Assembly (NCBI GenBank): GCA_009761415.1
Contig: QUOL01000004.1
Coordinates: 744,001 to 808,000 of the forward strand
Direction: 5' to 3'
From: Sarcomyxa edulis
Taxonomy: Eukaryota; Basidiomycota; Agaricomycetes; Agaricales; Mycenaceae
Length of the DNA stretch: 64,000 nt
Shown here: positions 27,737 to 39,314 of the stretch, in pieces
How positions within the stretch are numbered: the stretch's first letter is position 1
How the letters are laid out: every line of letters starts with the position of its first letter
The notes under the pieces: generated by a model
What the model was told of the DNA's origin: nothing
The model's input: only the letters and a program-made list of their open reading frames with translations
Databases searched by the model: none
Program-made: the position numbers and the translations under genes

Positions 27737-30076
27737 CGCAATATGAAGCTTATATGAAGGTTACGAGATGGGTACAAGATGGGAACAAAGTCGAGATGCT
27801 TGGAACAATGTCGACAAAAAGTTGATTGTGAGAGTAAAGAGTAAATGTAAAAGCGGTCCAAATCCGGATTAATTTTGGGTCACATGACTGTCGCGTCGAG
27901 ACCCGCGCCCACAAGTGTCCACATTACTGCTTACGGTCTTGTCATTTACGGTGTCTCATATTCAGAGCATTCTCTAGATCGACGCTAGTAGCACTTCATT
28001 TACATAATTAAAGTACAGATTGCCAGTTCTGCTGGGATTCTACGGTGATTACCGGATGTACAATGTTGTTCTGCTTGAGCTAGAATCGTCGTAATGGAGA
28101 TCGTATCTACATATATGAGATATGAGATTTCGGAGCCGGGTTGGTTATGAGGTATCTGCCATATTAACATTGATCTGTGCAGAGCAGCCCAGGGTCAATG
28201 AGTGCGCATGTCGTATCGGATAGGTACTCACTGGCGATGAAAAAGATGAACGATGCAAGGGGCCGATAGTCTAGCACATTGAGATCTGCCAAGTGCCAAT
28301 GCCAGGTCCACTCGTGGATCACAAACGCCATCACATGCAACAAGATAGGGAGAAGGACGAGTTGAGATGGAGCTGCATTTCAAAATGATGACAACGAGCT
28401 TCCAAGTCGAAACCGTCGCGGGACGCGGGACGACAAAACAATTTGCTCCTATTTCAAGGACCTGCAGTAGCCAAACCAATGTCTCTGTCGACCCAAGTTT
28501 TGCTCGAATACATTCCAGTTCACTGTCAATGTCTCCAAAACAAGAACGTACCACGCCCGCCCGCCGCATGACTTCGTTGTGATCAAGTAAGATTTCCACG
28601 AAATGAGCGCGCTCACAAATCAATGAACTTGATATGAATACCAGAGCGCCGGACTCCGGGGTGCACGCAGACTATTAATCGATAATGGGGTCTATCCCAT
28701 GGTATACCCATCATTAAGCCACGCATCGTCCAAATCAATCTGCGCACTAACCAAGGAAGGAAGCCACATGCATACGGCACTATATAGATGGTAAAACAAG
28801 GAGAATTAGGTGAGTATAAGGATCGTGTACCCCATGCGATGATATATACGACTTACTCGGTTTAACAAACGAAGGAAGGAATTCTTAAGGAAATTGATTA
28901 CTTATATTGGTCGGAGGTGTGATTTATCTGTCATCCGGCCTTCCTGATGATGCGCGATGATGAAATTCTGTGGCTCTAAAGAGAGTTTACATTGAGATTA
29001 GGTGGTTTGTGGGGGGACCCTCTTCGAAGGTGCTGACAGAGTTCGAGTGGTCAAAGTCGCGGTCAGGAACGGAAACCCCGAGAAAGAGAAGGGGTGAACG
29101 AACGGTTAGAACGGCCTAAGAAATCTGTAATTAAATCCATCACTCGTCGTACCGTTCTCTTGTCGGAGAGAATCAAATTTGATTGACCTTGGAGCAATTC
29201 CTCCGAGTCGGGGTCAGTAATGCCTGTCGTAAGCCTGGGGTGGTAGACTGGGCAGGGATATACACAAGGAGCTTGGACGGCCAAATGTGAGCGTATACAT
29301 TGGCAGTTGAGAGGGGTGCATAGGCGCGCCGCCCCGGTAATTCTGTAAGGGAGAATTTGACGCCCAGGCACCCGGGCCTACATCAAGTCGCTTAGTCCCG
29401 GTATGAGGTGGACCGTCGGCAGACTAAAGATCATCCTAGCAGAGGCAGAGGCAAGGGCAAAGGCAAGCAAAAGACCAGGATACAGCGGAGAGGTTTCTTA
29501 CTCGGCATGAAAGTTCCAAATGGCACTGCGGGGTTAGTCGGATTGTTTGTGTGGAATTTCAAGTTCCATGTTCTCGAGATAGAACGGGCAGTTTGAAATT
29601 CGAAACGCGGGGAGAAGCTGGGAACAAACTCGGAAGCAACGATTGGCTCGGAAGACTGCGATGGGACAAAGAGGATCCGGTGGGGGCTACTTATACCTGG
29701 CTAGACGATGTACATTTCGAGCAGGGTGTGTGTTACGAGAGAGACGACAAGGGTGGCAGGGTACTTTGACGCTTGCTGCGCCACTGGATAACGCCGAGTG
29801 CGCTGTCTCGGATGGTTAGTGGGATGATATTATGTGGGCAAGTGGCACATGATGGGGTTGTGATGCGGGGGTCGCCTGGTGAACTGAGGCGGACGTCCAC
29901 GGCGGAAGGATAAAGGTCAGGCGGCACATCCCAGATTGCACAGCCACATGGGTAAATACCCCCTCCTTCCAGGCCTTCACCCCACACTTTGATCCCAACC
30001 AACCAATTTCAAAGTTATTTCTTTCACTTTCTTTCTTTCGCCCATCCTGGCTGTCCTTTTCGCTCCTCGTCCTACC
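27737..30076. other. About 2.3 kb without a confident gene
   Basis: Lies between TAN1 and the bHLH gene, whose starts diverge, so both promoters are here. A minus-strand frame at 28228-28623 is about 130 codons long with moderately protein-like composition but begins without a good ATG and has no recognised domain. A TC-rich leader (30010-30060) precedes the bHLH start. No RNA gene or repeat was recognised. Confidence 0.45.
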
Positions 30077-31448
30077 ATGTCTCTCTTAACACCCTCGGAA
30101 TCGCACGCTTTTCAGTCCTTTTTATCCTCAATGGACTACTCACAAGACGCGGTAGCACCAGAATGGTCCATGTACGCTCCAAATCAGGATATAAACCATG
30201 CAGATCAGCTCGATGTAACTCAAGGAAAAGAGGCCTTAGCAAAAGCTACGAAAGATCTCATGTCTCTGGATCCTTCAGCGCACCAGTCTCAGCGTTGGGA
30301 TGCCGGTGCTGACTACCAGATGTCGCATCACACGCAATCGCATTATAATCTCCAGTCACCACAGTTCAGTAACGAATACCAGTACCAGCAACCTGCACGC
30401 GACCGCGACCTCTTTCCATTTCTCAAACGACCATCTCAGTCTCATTCGCAGTCCCATTCGCACCATTACCCCCCGCAGCAGCAGCACCAGAACCGCACAC
30501 CACACATTGCACCCCTCCACACTGTCGGTCTCTCTTCCATATCCATGTTTAGCCCTTCGTCATCAACGACGACAGGACCTCCGTCTTCCTTTCCTCTCCC
30601 ATCGCATCAAACGCAAACCCCCTTAAGTAATCCCTTCTCTCGGCAATCTCCAAATCCTCCCAAACGTACATATGACCAATCCCACTCCCAAACGCTTACT
30701 GGATCCGACTCGGGATCAAATAAACGTCGTAGACCGTCCCCACGCCCCGCAGCGGCACGCCCAAGTTCGACTACCCCACAAACGAAACCTAATAGCAACG
30801 GTAAATCAGCTTCGAATTCTACCAAAATAAAACCCAAAGCTCCAACTTCCTCGAATTCGACTGCAACCGCTTCCACTTCCACTCCGCAGCAAAAGCCAGC
30901 TCTTTTGTCCCCTTCGCAGAAGAAAGCGAATCATATTCAGTCGGAGCAGAAGAGACGGGCGAATATTAGGAGAGGTTATGAGGCGCTTTGTACTGTTGTT
31001 CCAAGCTTGAGGGAAGCATTGGCGTTGGATGAACAGGGCGGTAGTGGAGATGGAGATGATGCGGGAGACGGTGCGACGAATAAGAAAGTGAGGAAAGGGC
31101 GAGGAAAGGGCAAAGCTACTGTTGACGAAGAGAAGGAGAAGGAGAAGATGGACGGTAGGGCAGGACCTAGGAGCGAAAATGTTGTCTTGGTCAAGAGTGA
31201 GTTCCTCCGCCTATTATCCTTCTACGACGTTTGATACTGACTGCTCTTTAGCAATTGATTATATCAATGACCTGCTATCCGAACGCTCAAATCTGCTCTC
31301 TAGACTGCAACGCGCACGATCTCTCATACCCCCATCACAACTACCAGAGCAAGTGAAAATACCGCTATGGGAACGAGAATGGAAAGGCGGCGAGGGGAAG
31401 GAAGATGGTGGAGACGACGAGGAAGACGAGGAAGAGGACGAATCATGA
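30077..31448 (+). CDS. bHLH transcription factor with an extended loop
   Basis: Two exons, 30077-31196 and 31252-31448, give 438 residues. The N-terminal two-thirds is low-complexity, rich in Ser, Gln, His and Pro. The basic region and helix 1 (about residues 280-315) read HIQSEQKRRANIRRGYEALCTVV, with the His-Glu-Arg E-box contact pattern, close to the Mlx/ChREBP and Ino-type groups. Helix 2 is ENVVLVKTIDYINDLL, joined over the intron, followed by a leucine-containing coil (LSERSNLLSRLQRA). About 60 charged residues separate the helices. The C-terminus is acidic (GGDDEEDEEEDES). Target genes are unknown. Confidence 0.85.
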
Positions 31449-33963
31449 TAATGATTTTGACATCATGAAGCCAGGGTGACTCCACGTATGTGAAACGTTA
31501 CTCTCCCTCTGTTCGCTCTATTCCGTTCTCGAGCCATGCAAATTCCCTTCTAGATCGATTGACGACCTTTTCACGGAAAAAAAGAATGCTACTTTATGTA
31601 TGTACTACACTCGCATGCTCCGCTATGACCCTTTCGTCTCGCATGATATCACAATCCACTAGTACCCTTATACTTTCTCTCTCCAACTGCCCATTGCAAT
31701 CACTTCGGATCTCCTTCAATTCCTTTCGTGTTCGGATAACTTATCATTATCCCTTTTCTAATGTGCGATACCTTTCTTCAGATGTAATATACTATATTCT
31801 GCTTTCTCGTCGCAGGCCAGTCTCGTCCTCTGTCCAATCTATGAATCTGATCTGCCACCGTGACGATCTGAGCGCTGAGCCAGTAGCAGGACGGCAATTA
31901 TCGATACCCGAGGCCCGGATATTTAGTTTCGTGGGGAGCACCAAACAATCTCAACTTACTTACTATATTAGGAAAGGCGTTCTTTGGGGAATCATCCTTG
32001 GGGGAGTGTCTTCTTCCTTCTTGCTATGCCAACACACGTGCGTAAACGCCAATATCTGTACGTCAAGGTCTCGAAAGATTCCGTCGAAACCCCAACTCTC
32101 GAGTTGAACGAGATGGCGCTTGACGTTCTGGTCAATTTGAAGAGACAGCTTATAATGGCATCAATGCCGTTGTCTAGGTACGACAATGTATCTAGGTCTC
32201 CTACGTTGTACCTGCATTTTAATTTATTGACTCACACATACTTGGACTCAGTTGGACTCCAATTGTCACCCCCAAAATGGCTGTTTAGTGCCTACTTTCC
32301 ATGGCTCAGCTCGAAGAGCTCGACTTCATTATTGATATCCAGAATACTTGAACCGTCAGGGTGTACCCCTCTTTGGTTTAGCTCAAGGTCCTATACTTCC
32401 TCCTTTCGCTTTCACTGCCCTCGGACGTTGTGACAAAAATAATCGTTCATGACCCCCATCTCTGGAACATGAACTTCAAGGTCAACTTCGATCACCATCA
32501 CGAACATAATAGGTCGAATTCTTACCGTACGCCACATCTGTCGGCGATCTCCAACGAAGAACAATACACTAAGACAGGACACATATTCTGTGCTGCTTAG
32601 GTTCTCCCCAGTGCCCAACGCCACTTGACCCTGCAAAAAATCCCTTCGGCATCTAACGTTGTTGGTTCATGGTACCTTCTTTGGACTGCGCAGGTTCCTT
32701 GCGCATCTTAGACGTATTCTGGAAGAGACTGAGAGAAGAAGCCATTTATTTGTGGGAGCTGGATATTGATGCTATCGATATGGCGGCGTTTACACACCTG
32801 GGCTCATATCCAGGCCTTGAGTGCCTTCATTTTGGCAAATCGATACGCCCTTCTCATAGAATCCGATATACTGAACCATCTCTACCAGACAGTTCTCTCA
32901 GAACATTCGGTTCAACTTATCGATCTCGCAGCCGTTATGGCAGATCAGGCCCCATGCTGATTTGGGGTGGGAAATGTGTTCAGGACTCTAAATCGTCGGA
33001 TCCTATCATACCCTGGCTTCAATCATGTCTTCCCGTTGGGAGTTCCACAATCCCACCTTGACCTTGAGCCCATTTTTTTGGGTTTGTTTCAACGAATAAA
33101 TAGATCTACCATCGTACTAGTGGAGTGCTAATCCTGTTTGCTACAGAACGCAGCTATACCGCAATCAAGCTCTTCGTCTGGGGCTGCTCATTGGACATCG
33201 TCCTCTTTACACTTCTGTCAATAACGGATCAGATTCGACTAGTAGATCCCTCGTGGAGCCCGCTAGATGTCTGGGCAGAGAAACCCGGTATCAGAGTTGT
33301 TTCCGATGGAGATTAAAGAGGGGCGGCGTACCAATATACTGACATCAACTCGATCGAAGGACGAGACCGAGTTGAATTGGCGTGTACTAACAATACAATC
33401 ACGTAGAGGGATCAGACAGGCGAGATAACATTTCGATTTCATACACAATTAATTATAAGGAACGGAGCAATAGGTATACGGGTAGGCCGAATGACAAAGA
33501 AGGTGGGAATGGGAAGTGGCGTTTTGAACGATCTGAATACATGCGAGCGAGACTCGAGAGAAAGGGATCATGTACGTACGAAGCTCGTGGAATCAGAGAG
33601 AGAGCGGGATACTAGTGACAACGATGAAAGAGGTTTGTCGAGAAACAATGAAAGGGGGAATGTACATAAAAGTCGGGAGAAAGAGAAATGAGAAATGAGA
33701 CGAGACGGACTTGGGAAGGAATGTTGATAGGTATTTGATACGTATACATACGTTCGTGATGTTGTGCTGGCTGGAGACGTGATTATTGTAAGGCTACAAG
33801 CGCATTGAATGTCGTATAATAAGAGAACAAGTGACCCGAAAAGAGAAAACCGAGACCGAGGTATGACAGCGCCAGGCTGGGAAGGGCCTGAGAGAGCGCG
33901 CAGATGCTCAAGGAAATAGAGAGGGATTTCATGACAACGAAGAGTGCAGGGAGGAAAGGATAA
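31449..33963. other. About 2.5 kb of decayed or non-coding sequence
   Basis: Between the bHLH and G-alpha genes. Plus-strand fragments at roughly 31984-33300 look like a decayed F-box/leucine-rich protein and are listed separately. The remainder, including 33300-33960, holds only short frames and purine-rich sequence. Confidence 0.4.
31984..33330 (+). pseudogene. Possible decayed F-box/LRR-like gene
   Basis: Fragments in different frames read like the middle of mushroom F-box proteins: YLYVKVSKDSVETPTLELNE near 32060, MAQLEELDFIIDIQNT ending in a stop near 32350, and LDVFWKRLREEAIYLWELDI followed by AFTHLGSYPGLECLHF near 32710-32840, then LYRNQALRLGLLIGHRPLYT near 33155. Frames change and stops interrupt, and no splice model joins them. 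This could be a pseudogene or chance; the assignment rests on composition only. Confidence 0.28.
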
Positions 33964-36273
33964 CTAGACAAGAGCAGCGGATTGGAGATATCCTCTGAAG
34001 ATCGAGTCTCGAACTGGAAATAGACAGAAGAGATCAGGAGCCTGAGCATCGGGTTACTTCTTCGGAGATACTCACCGTTACCGATGATGCGTTGAGTGGT
34101 CTGGGTATCCTGGTAGATCCACAAAAGGTTAGTACAATGAAAAAAGATAGGAAGTCAAAGAAGAGCTATCCAAGAGTTGATGAAGAATCACGATGGCAGA
34201 AAGGCTTACCACAACACTGGTAAAATGGGTATAGAGAACTCTTTTGTTTTCGTTATTGCGCCTGGAAAGGACGAGGAACAGTATCAGGAACGAAAGTCAA
34301 TGCTGAAAAACATAGTCGAGACTGACCGATGGACCTGAAGGAAATGAGCGCGGAAGTATTGGACGACGGTTTCATAATCGTTGGACCGTTCACCGAAAGA
34401 AGTGATGCTGGGAAAGGTCCGGTGAGTCAGTTACAAGGAGGTTGCGAGAACTAATTAAACCGAGGTGGGACAACTTACTACTTCTGGACTTTAAGTCCCG
34501 TAGCCAATTTTGCTTTCAATAGATCGGTCTTATCTGTATAGCGTAGATCATTGTTATCATTATGACCGAACGGAACACGGAAGGGTCGAGGGCTGGACGG
34601 GATACGTACTGAGGAACAGAACTAAATGCACATTCTTCAACAGGGGGTTCGAGCAAATCTGAGTAAACAGTTGCAATGAATCGTCTATCCTGTTCGTCCG
34701 AGGATCTTCTTCTAGATACTGTGGGACAAGGATAAGTTTAGCACAGGCAACATCAGACATCAGGCAGATTGGAATGAGACCGGGAATGAGACCGCGAGAA
34801 AAAAGAAGCTGAAGCGCGGAACACACAGCACAAAGTGCATAGCATCTTGGCTCTCGAGCAGGGAACAAGATACACGAAAAGATGGACGTACCTGATCGAA
34901 AGCGCTGATCGGAGCGAGGAATATGGTAGCATTAGCTGAATCGAAGTAAGGTATCCATGCATTGCGCTGTCCACGAGCACCGCCAACGTCGTAGAGGTGC
35001 CAAGTTACGGTTTTCCCGTGGATGTCAACGTCAAAGACATGTTCCGCGACACCCATGGTCTGGATGCGGGCGTGCAAGATATCATCTGAGAAAGAATCGG
35101 GTCAATATATGCGTGTATTTTCGAAGAGAATCGTCAATGTTACCCGTGCTGGGGACGTAGTCCGTCGCAGAGATCCGCCCAATATGTGATAAGAAACTGA
35201 ACTGGGTGGTCAGCGGGGAGGAGAGAGAATTCGACGCATATAGGCAAGTGACTTACTACTCCGACCATTCATCCAACTTGAGCCTTCTCTTCGCCATCAA
35301 GGCCTTGACTGTTGGGTGACACCAAAGTGCCTCAATATCTACCCTAGAAGCAGCAAGCATTTTCCCAACATCTTCCACCAAAACATCCCTCACTGCCTCT
35401 GCGCTCTCACGAGAGGCCTTGGTCTCCGTGGTTAGGGAAGCCCGCTTCGCCCATTTAGTCTTTATCATAGCGTTCTCGATAGCACGGGCTTGCCACCCGC
35501 TTCGTACAAAGACGCCGCCTTTGCCTGACCCAGAAACAGTGATACCACCACTCAGACGATCAGCGAGCTGGGGGTCCGCAGCTACCAGAGGAGAGAGACG
35601 GCGGCGAAGATTAGCGATCTGATAGGACTTGGCTTCCTTGGAGGCTGTGGTAGGGTGCGTCGAGGACGGTTCAGTCCTAGGGGGAGACCCGGGTAGACCG
35701 GAGGACACGGCAGCAGGAGAGTTCATCAAGGACGCGCTGGGAGAGGGTTGGTCTGAGATAGCCCCGTCGCGACGAGAAGAAGAGGGAGCCATTATGGAGG
35801 ACACTTCATCTTGACTGCTGTTGGAGTCGTCTTCAATAGTGTCGTCCCAGATTTCCAGGGTATTCAATATGTGCTTGATAGACCGTACGACGTTGAAATA
35901 GATGACCGTGCGCCAGCTTGAACATTCGTCTTCGAGCGTGCCAGGCCTGTACATAAGCTGGAACTGCTTCTGAAGGGTACTCTTGCCAGATTCAGCTTGA
36001 CCGAGCAGAAGTAACTAAAATCGTAATCGTAACAACAGTGAGATTATTTGGGATGACAGAGGGTATGCAGACACGTACTTTAACATCTCCCTTGGACTTC
36101 TTCAAGCGCTCTCGGTCCAGACGCAATTCCTCGTCGATCTTTTCCGAGATACGTTTAGCTTCTGCCTCGTTTTGGAGACGAAGTCGTCGTTCTTGGTCTG
36201 ATTCTGACGGTGATGGCCTTAAGGCTACTGAGATAGGGTCGTCCTGGCTGTAAATGGAAGAAGTACGCAACAT
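33964..36273 (-). CDS. Atypical heterotrimeric G-protein alpha subunit
   Basis: Signals from receptors by binding and hydrolysing GTP. Exon 1 (36273-36079, 65 residues) starts MLRTSSIYSQDDP, without the MGC acylation site. Exon 2 (36014-35258) opens LLLLGQAESGKSTLQKQFQLM, the P-loop, and contains a Ser/Pro-rich insertion of roughly 100 residues in the helical domain. Switch I is DDILHARIQTMGV, keeping the Arg and Thr. Switch II is YDVGGARGQRNAWIPYFD, where family members usually have DVGGQR. NKTD is formed by splicing near 34535, and the TCAT loop reads TSVVDT. The C-terminus is RDSIFRGYLQSAALV. Total near 500 residues versus about 355 usual. It diverges from the cyclophilin gene by 130 bp. 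Confidence 0.87.
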
Positions 36274-36403
36274 AATGGGGAGAGGAAAGAGACGAAACGC
36301 AAGACGAGGGAAAGAAACTCGGAAATAAAGTGACGGTTAAGGGAGGTGACTTCACCGAGCCATTATATGGATCATGACTTTCACACGCTCGAAACAGCTG
36401 CAG
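36274..36403. promoter_or_regulatory. Divergent promoter between G-alpha and cyclophilin genes
   Basis: The two start codons are 130 bp apart on opposite strands, so the stretch must serve both transcripts. It contains no motif I can name. If the cyclophilin start is further downstream the interval would be longer. Confidence 0.4.
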
Positions 36404-37217
36404 ATGGTTACTACCTTCATCTTCATCTTTTTTTTGTGGGGCTTTCTTGGCTGATTCGTCTTTCTATTCTAGTCTGTTACTCTTCATACTACCCACGGCG
36501 AGCTCAAGGTATGTCGAGTGATCACCGTACAGCTATCTACCAGCTAATCAAGACACAGATCGAAATATTCTGCGAAGCCGTTCCCAAAGCAGCCGAAGTA
36601 AGTTCAAGTGGTGTATGCATGCACATTGTCGTTGAAAGAGCCACCTCTAGAACTTCCTCGCACTCTGCGCATCCAACTACTTTGATGGCTGTATATTCCA
36701 CCGCAACATCAGGGGATTCATGATCCAAACCGGGGATCCCTCTGGGTCAGGAAAAGGCGGGCAAAGCATCTGGGGCAAACCGTTTCCAGATGAGTTACGC
36801 TCGACACTCAAGGTGAGGCTTACACCTTGAGCGTGATGAACACACCGTTGATAATGACTGTATTGGCAGTTTAACGCCCGCGGGGTAGTCGCTATGGCCA
36901 ACTCCGGACCCGACACCAATAAATCTCAATTCTTCATCACATACGCCAAGCAGCCTCATCTAGACTCGAAATACACGATATTTGGAAAAGTCATAGACGG
37001 GGCTGATTCGACGCTCGATGCTATGGAGAGGGTCCCTGTCAATAATAAGAACAGACCGCTCAGTGAGATCAAGTTGACACACGTATGTTTTTCCATCTAC
37101 TCTTCTATCTCTGACAAAGATCCTTCCCTCACGTACCAACGTTTCGATTCTTGATTTTTTCCTAGATCACTATCCATGCTAACCCCATCGCCGACGCCGA
37201 GCTAGTTTCCCGGTGAT
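36404..37217 (+). CDS. Peptidyl-prolyl cis-trans isomerase, PPIL3-like cyclophilin
   Basis: Catalyses proline isomerisation; PPIL3 relatives associate with spliceosomes. Exon 2 (36473-36508) encodes [12 protein letters not shown], exon 3 [13 protein letters not shown], then [18 protein letters not shown] and [61 protein letters not shown], and the last exon [16 protein letters not shown]. The start is the least certain part: I place it at the ATG directly followed by GT at 36404, a one-codon exon that gives the expected MSVTLH. About 170 residues and complete. A decayed partial copy lies just downstream. Confidence 0.88.
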
Positions 37218-37354
37218 CTCTACACATCAAGTTCTTTGTCCGTTGTTGTAGCTCTGTACATCAGTTTGTAACATCATTTTCTGTCACTCTCTCGAGTCAT
37301 CTTAATTGCACTCACCCTCGAGTCATCACAATTCCAACACAGCGTTCAACTTTC

Positions 37355-37680
37355 TATGCCCGACATGATCGAATGCGCGCTTCAGTATCGGTGCTTATGT
37401 GTATCAGTAACTGACTTGTCGGTTTTTGAGCGGTACGGCATCAGTCACCTCATCCCACCCCATGCAGCGTCATGTCCAGCGTCATTTTCAGACCCAAACC
37501 CAAAAAACCGTCCTCGTTCCGATGGCAATACATACCCATTAAAACTAACGATGACGTCTAAACCTCTCCTCTCCCTCTGCAAGTCCTTCTGTTTCCGCGC
37601 TTCTCCAGATCCACGACGCTCCGCATTGCAGATCGTGAACAATGTCGCGCGTCTTTCCCAGATGAACCTGTGCCATACTT
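37355..37680 (-). pseudogene. Duplicated fragment of the CapZ-beta 3' end (copy 1)
   Basis: Read on the minus strand from 37667, an exon-like piece after a CACAG acceptor encodes VHLGKTRDIVHDL, then shifts frame (RSVVDLEKR). The real last exon of CapZ-beta at 40187-40310 encodes [22 protein letters not shown]. The flank at 37360-37440 (including GACTTGTCGG and GAGCGGTACGG) also matches the sequence beyond the real gene's stop at 40150-40186. So both last exon and 3' flank are duplicated here. Confidence 0.7.
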
Positions 37681-37698
37681 AGGAATTTTTTTCTCTAG

Positions 37699-38398
37699 TC
37701 CGTTACTCTTCATACAACCCACGGCGAGCTCGAGGTATTTCGAGTCTTCACTGTCCACCTTCAGCTCTACGCCGGCTAATCAAGAAAGACAAGAGATCGT
37801 CATATCATGTGAAGCCGTTCCCAAAGCAGCCGAAGTAAGTTCGAGTGTCGTATGCATGCACATTTGCTTCAAACCGGCGATCCCTCTGGGTCAGGAAACG
37901 GCGGTCAAAGTATTTAGGGCAAACCGTGTCCGGATGAATTACGGTCGACGCTCAAGGTGAGGCTTCCCTCAAGCTTTCTGCGCTCCGCACCGTCGATAAT
38001 GACTACTGACGACTTTGCCTTGACAGTCCAACGCCCACTCGCCATGTCCAACTCTGGACCCGACACCGATAAACCACAATCCTTCATAACATACGCCAAG
38101 CAGCCCCATCTCGACACCAACCCCAAATTCACAAGTCCATATACACACGATATTCGGAAGGGTCATCGATGGATTCGACCGTGACGCTCTATGACATGTA
38201 GAGGGTCCCTGTTAATGGTATGCAGATGGTAACAATAGACCTTTGAGTGAGATCGAAGTAATCCATGTATGTTTTCTGTTTACTCTTCCATCCTTGACAA
38301 GGATCCTTCCCTCACGTCCTCACGTACTGATGTCTTGATTTTCTTCCTAGATCACTATCCATGCTAACCCCATCGCCGACGCCGAGCTTGGGTCCCAG
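37699..38398 (+). pseudogene. Decayed, intron-retaining duplicate of the PPIL3-like cyclophilin
   Basis: This is a degraded copy of the gene at 36404-37217, with introns kept, so it arose from DNA duplication and not from a retrocopy. It begins with [12 protein letters not shown] after a CTCTAG acceptor, keeps CEAVPKAAE and its GTAAGT donor, then lacks the exon encoding [13 protein letters not shown] through GFMIQ. The next part reads [14 protein letters not shown] followed by an in-frame TAG. Later [25 protein letters not shown] is recognisable, then an insertion and further frameshifts before the final [13 protein letters not shown]. It cannot encode a working enzyme. Confidence 0.85.
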
Positions 38399-38486
38399 TA
38401 TTATCGAGTCGACTTTTCATGCGCACCGCACTTCAGAAAGTCCTCTTTTCCGTTGTTACAATGTAGCTCTGTACATCAGTTCAATC

Positions 38487-39000
38487 TACACCCGACATGA
38501 TCGAATCAAAGCGCGGTACAGTATCAGTACTAGTATCAATACTTATGTTTATCAGTATCTGTAACTGACTTGTCGGGTTTTGAGCGGTACGGTACGGTAT
38601 ACAGCATATGCATCATCACCATCACTGTCAGTCGCCCCATCCTACCGCATCCAGTGTCATATCCAAACCCAAAGAATCATCCAATGTAGTCGATTTGAAA
38701 GATACCTAAGCATGCCTCTTAAGCCTCCCCACCAACTCGCGCGTACTCCCGAAGTAGACCTGTGCCATAAACTATAAAAAATAAGAGGGAGGGTGAGTGA
38801 GTGGGAGTGATAGCATCAGTTAGAGTTTTGCGGGTACAGGAAGTAGGGGAATGTCAAACGAATGCCATGATCATGATCATGATCGCAGCAGGATCAGGAG
38901 CGGGAGCAGCAGGATCAGGAGCAAGGAGCATGTGTACGTGGGCATGCGCAGATGTTGTATGCATAGGATATGTATATGTTGTGATGCAGGCTTGACGACC
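38487..39000 (-). pseudogene. Duplicated fragment of the CapZ-beta 3' end and last intron (copy 2)
   Basis: Sequence at 38487-38620 repeats the 3' flank of CapZ-beta (40081-40186), 38700-38770 is a shortened copy of its last exon (AAGCATGCCT.. GAAGTAGACCTGTG), and 38860-39000 matches last-intron sequence at 40500-40625 (for example GAGCATGTGTACGTGGGCATG and TGTTGTGATGCAGGC). A short repeat of ATGATC lies at 38868-38888. The copy has internal deletions and no coding capacity. Confidence 0.7.
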
Positions 39001-39314
39001 GCCCGTCACGGTGGTGCAATGGGAAAGAAAACGAAAAAGCGTGTACACTGTACAAAGGGAAGCTGTTTGGGCGTACCTTCAATGCTGATATAGTGCTTCG
39101 TTTTGCCAAATTATAAGGACAAGTTGGAGGGCACGTAGAACTAGGTTGTTGAGTCTGTGGCAAGTGTCCTGACGAGGAAGACAGGTTCCGTTGTTGCGTC
39201 TGAGCGAGACTAGGAACCGCACTACGGTGCAAGGCGTCACTCCATGGGTGCAAAAGGCGTACTAGAAGGATTGACTCAGTTGGCCTGGGTCCTAGCGGGA
39301 TATGGAATATTCAA

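Noticed and set aside
28228..28623. Minus-strand frame of about 130 codons
   Set aside because: It starts at a non-ATG codon and has no recognised domain or splice partners.
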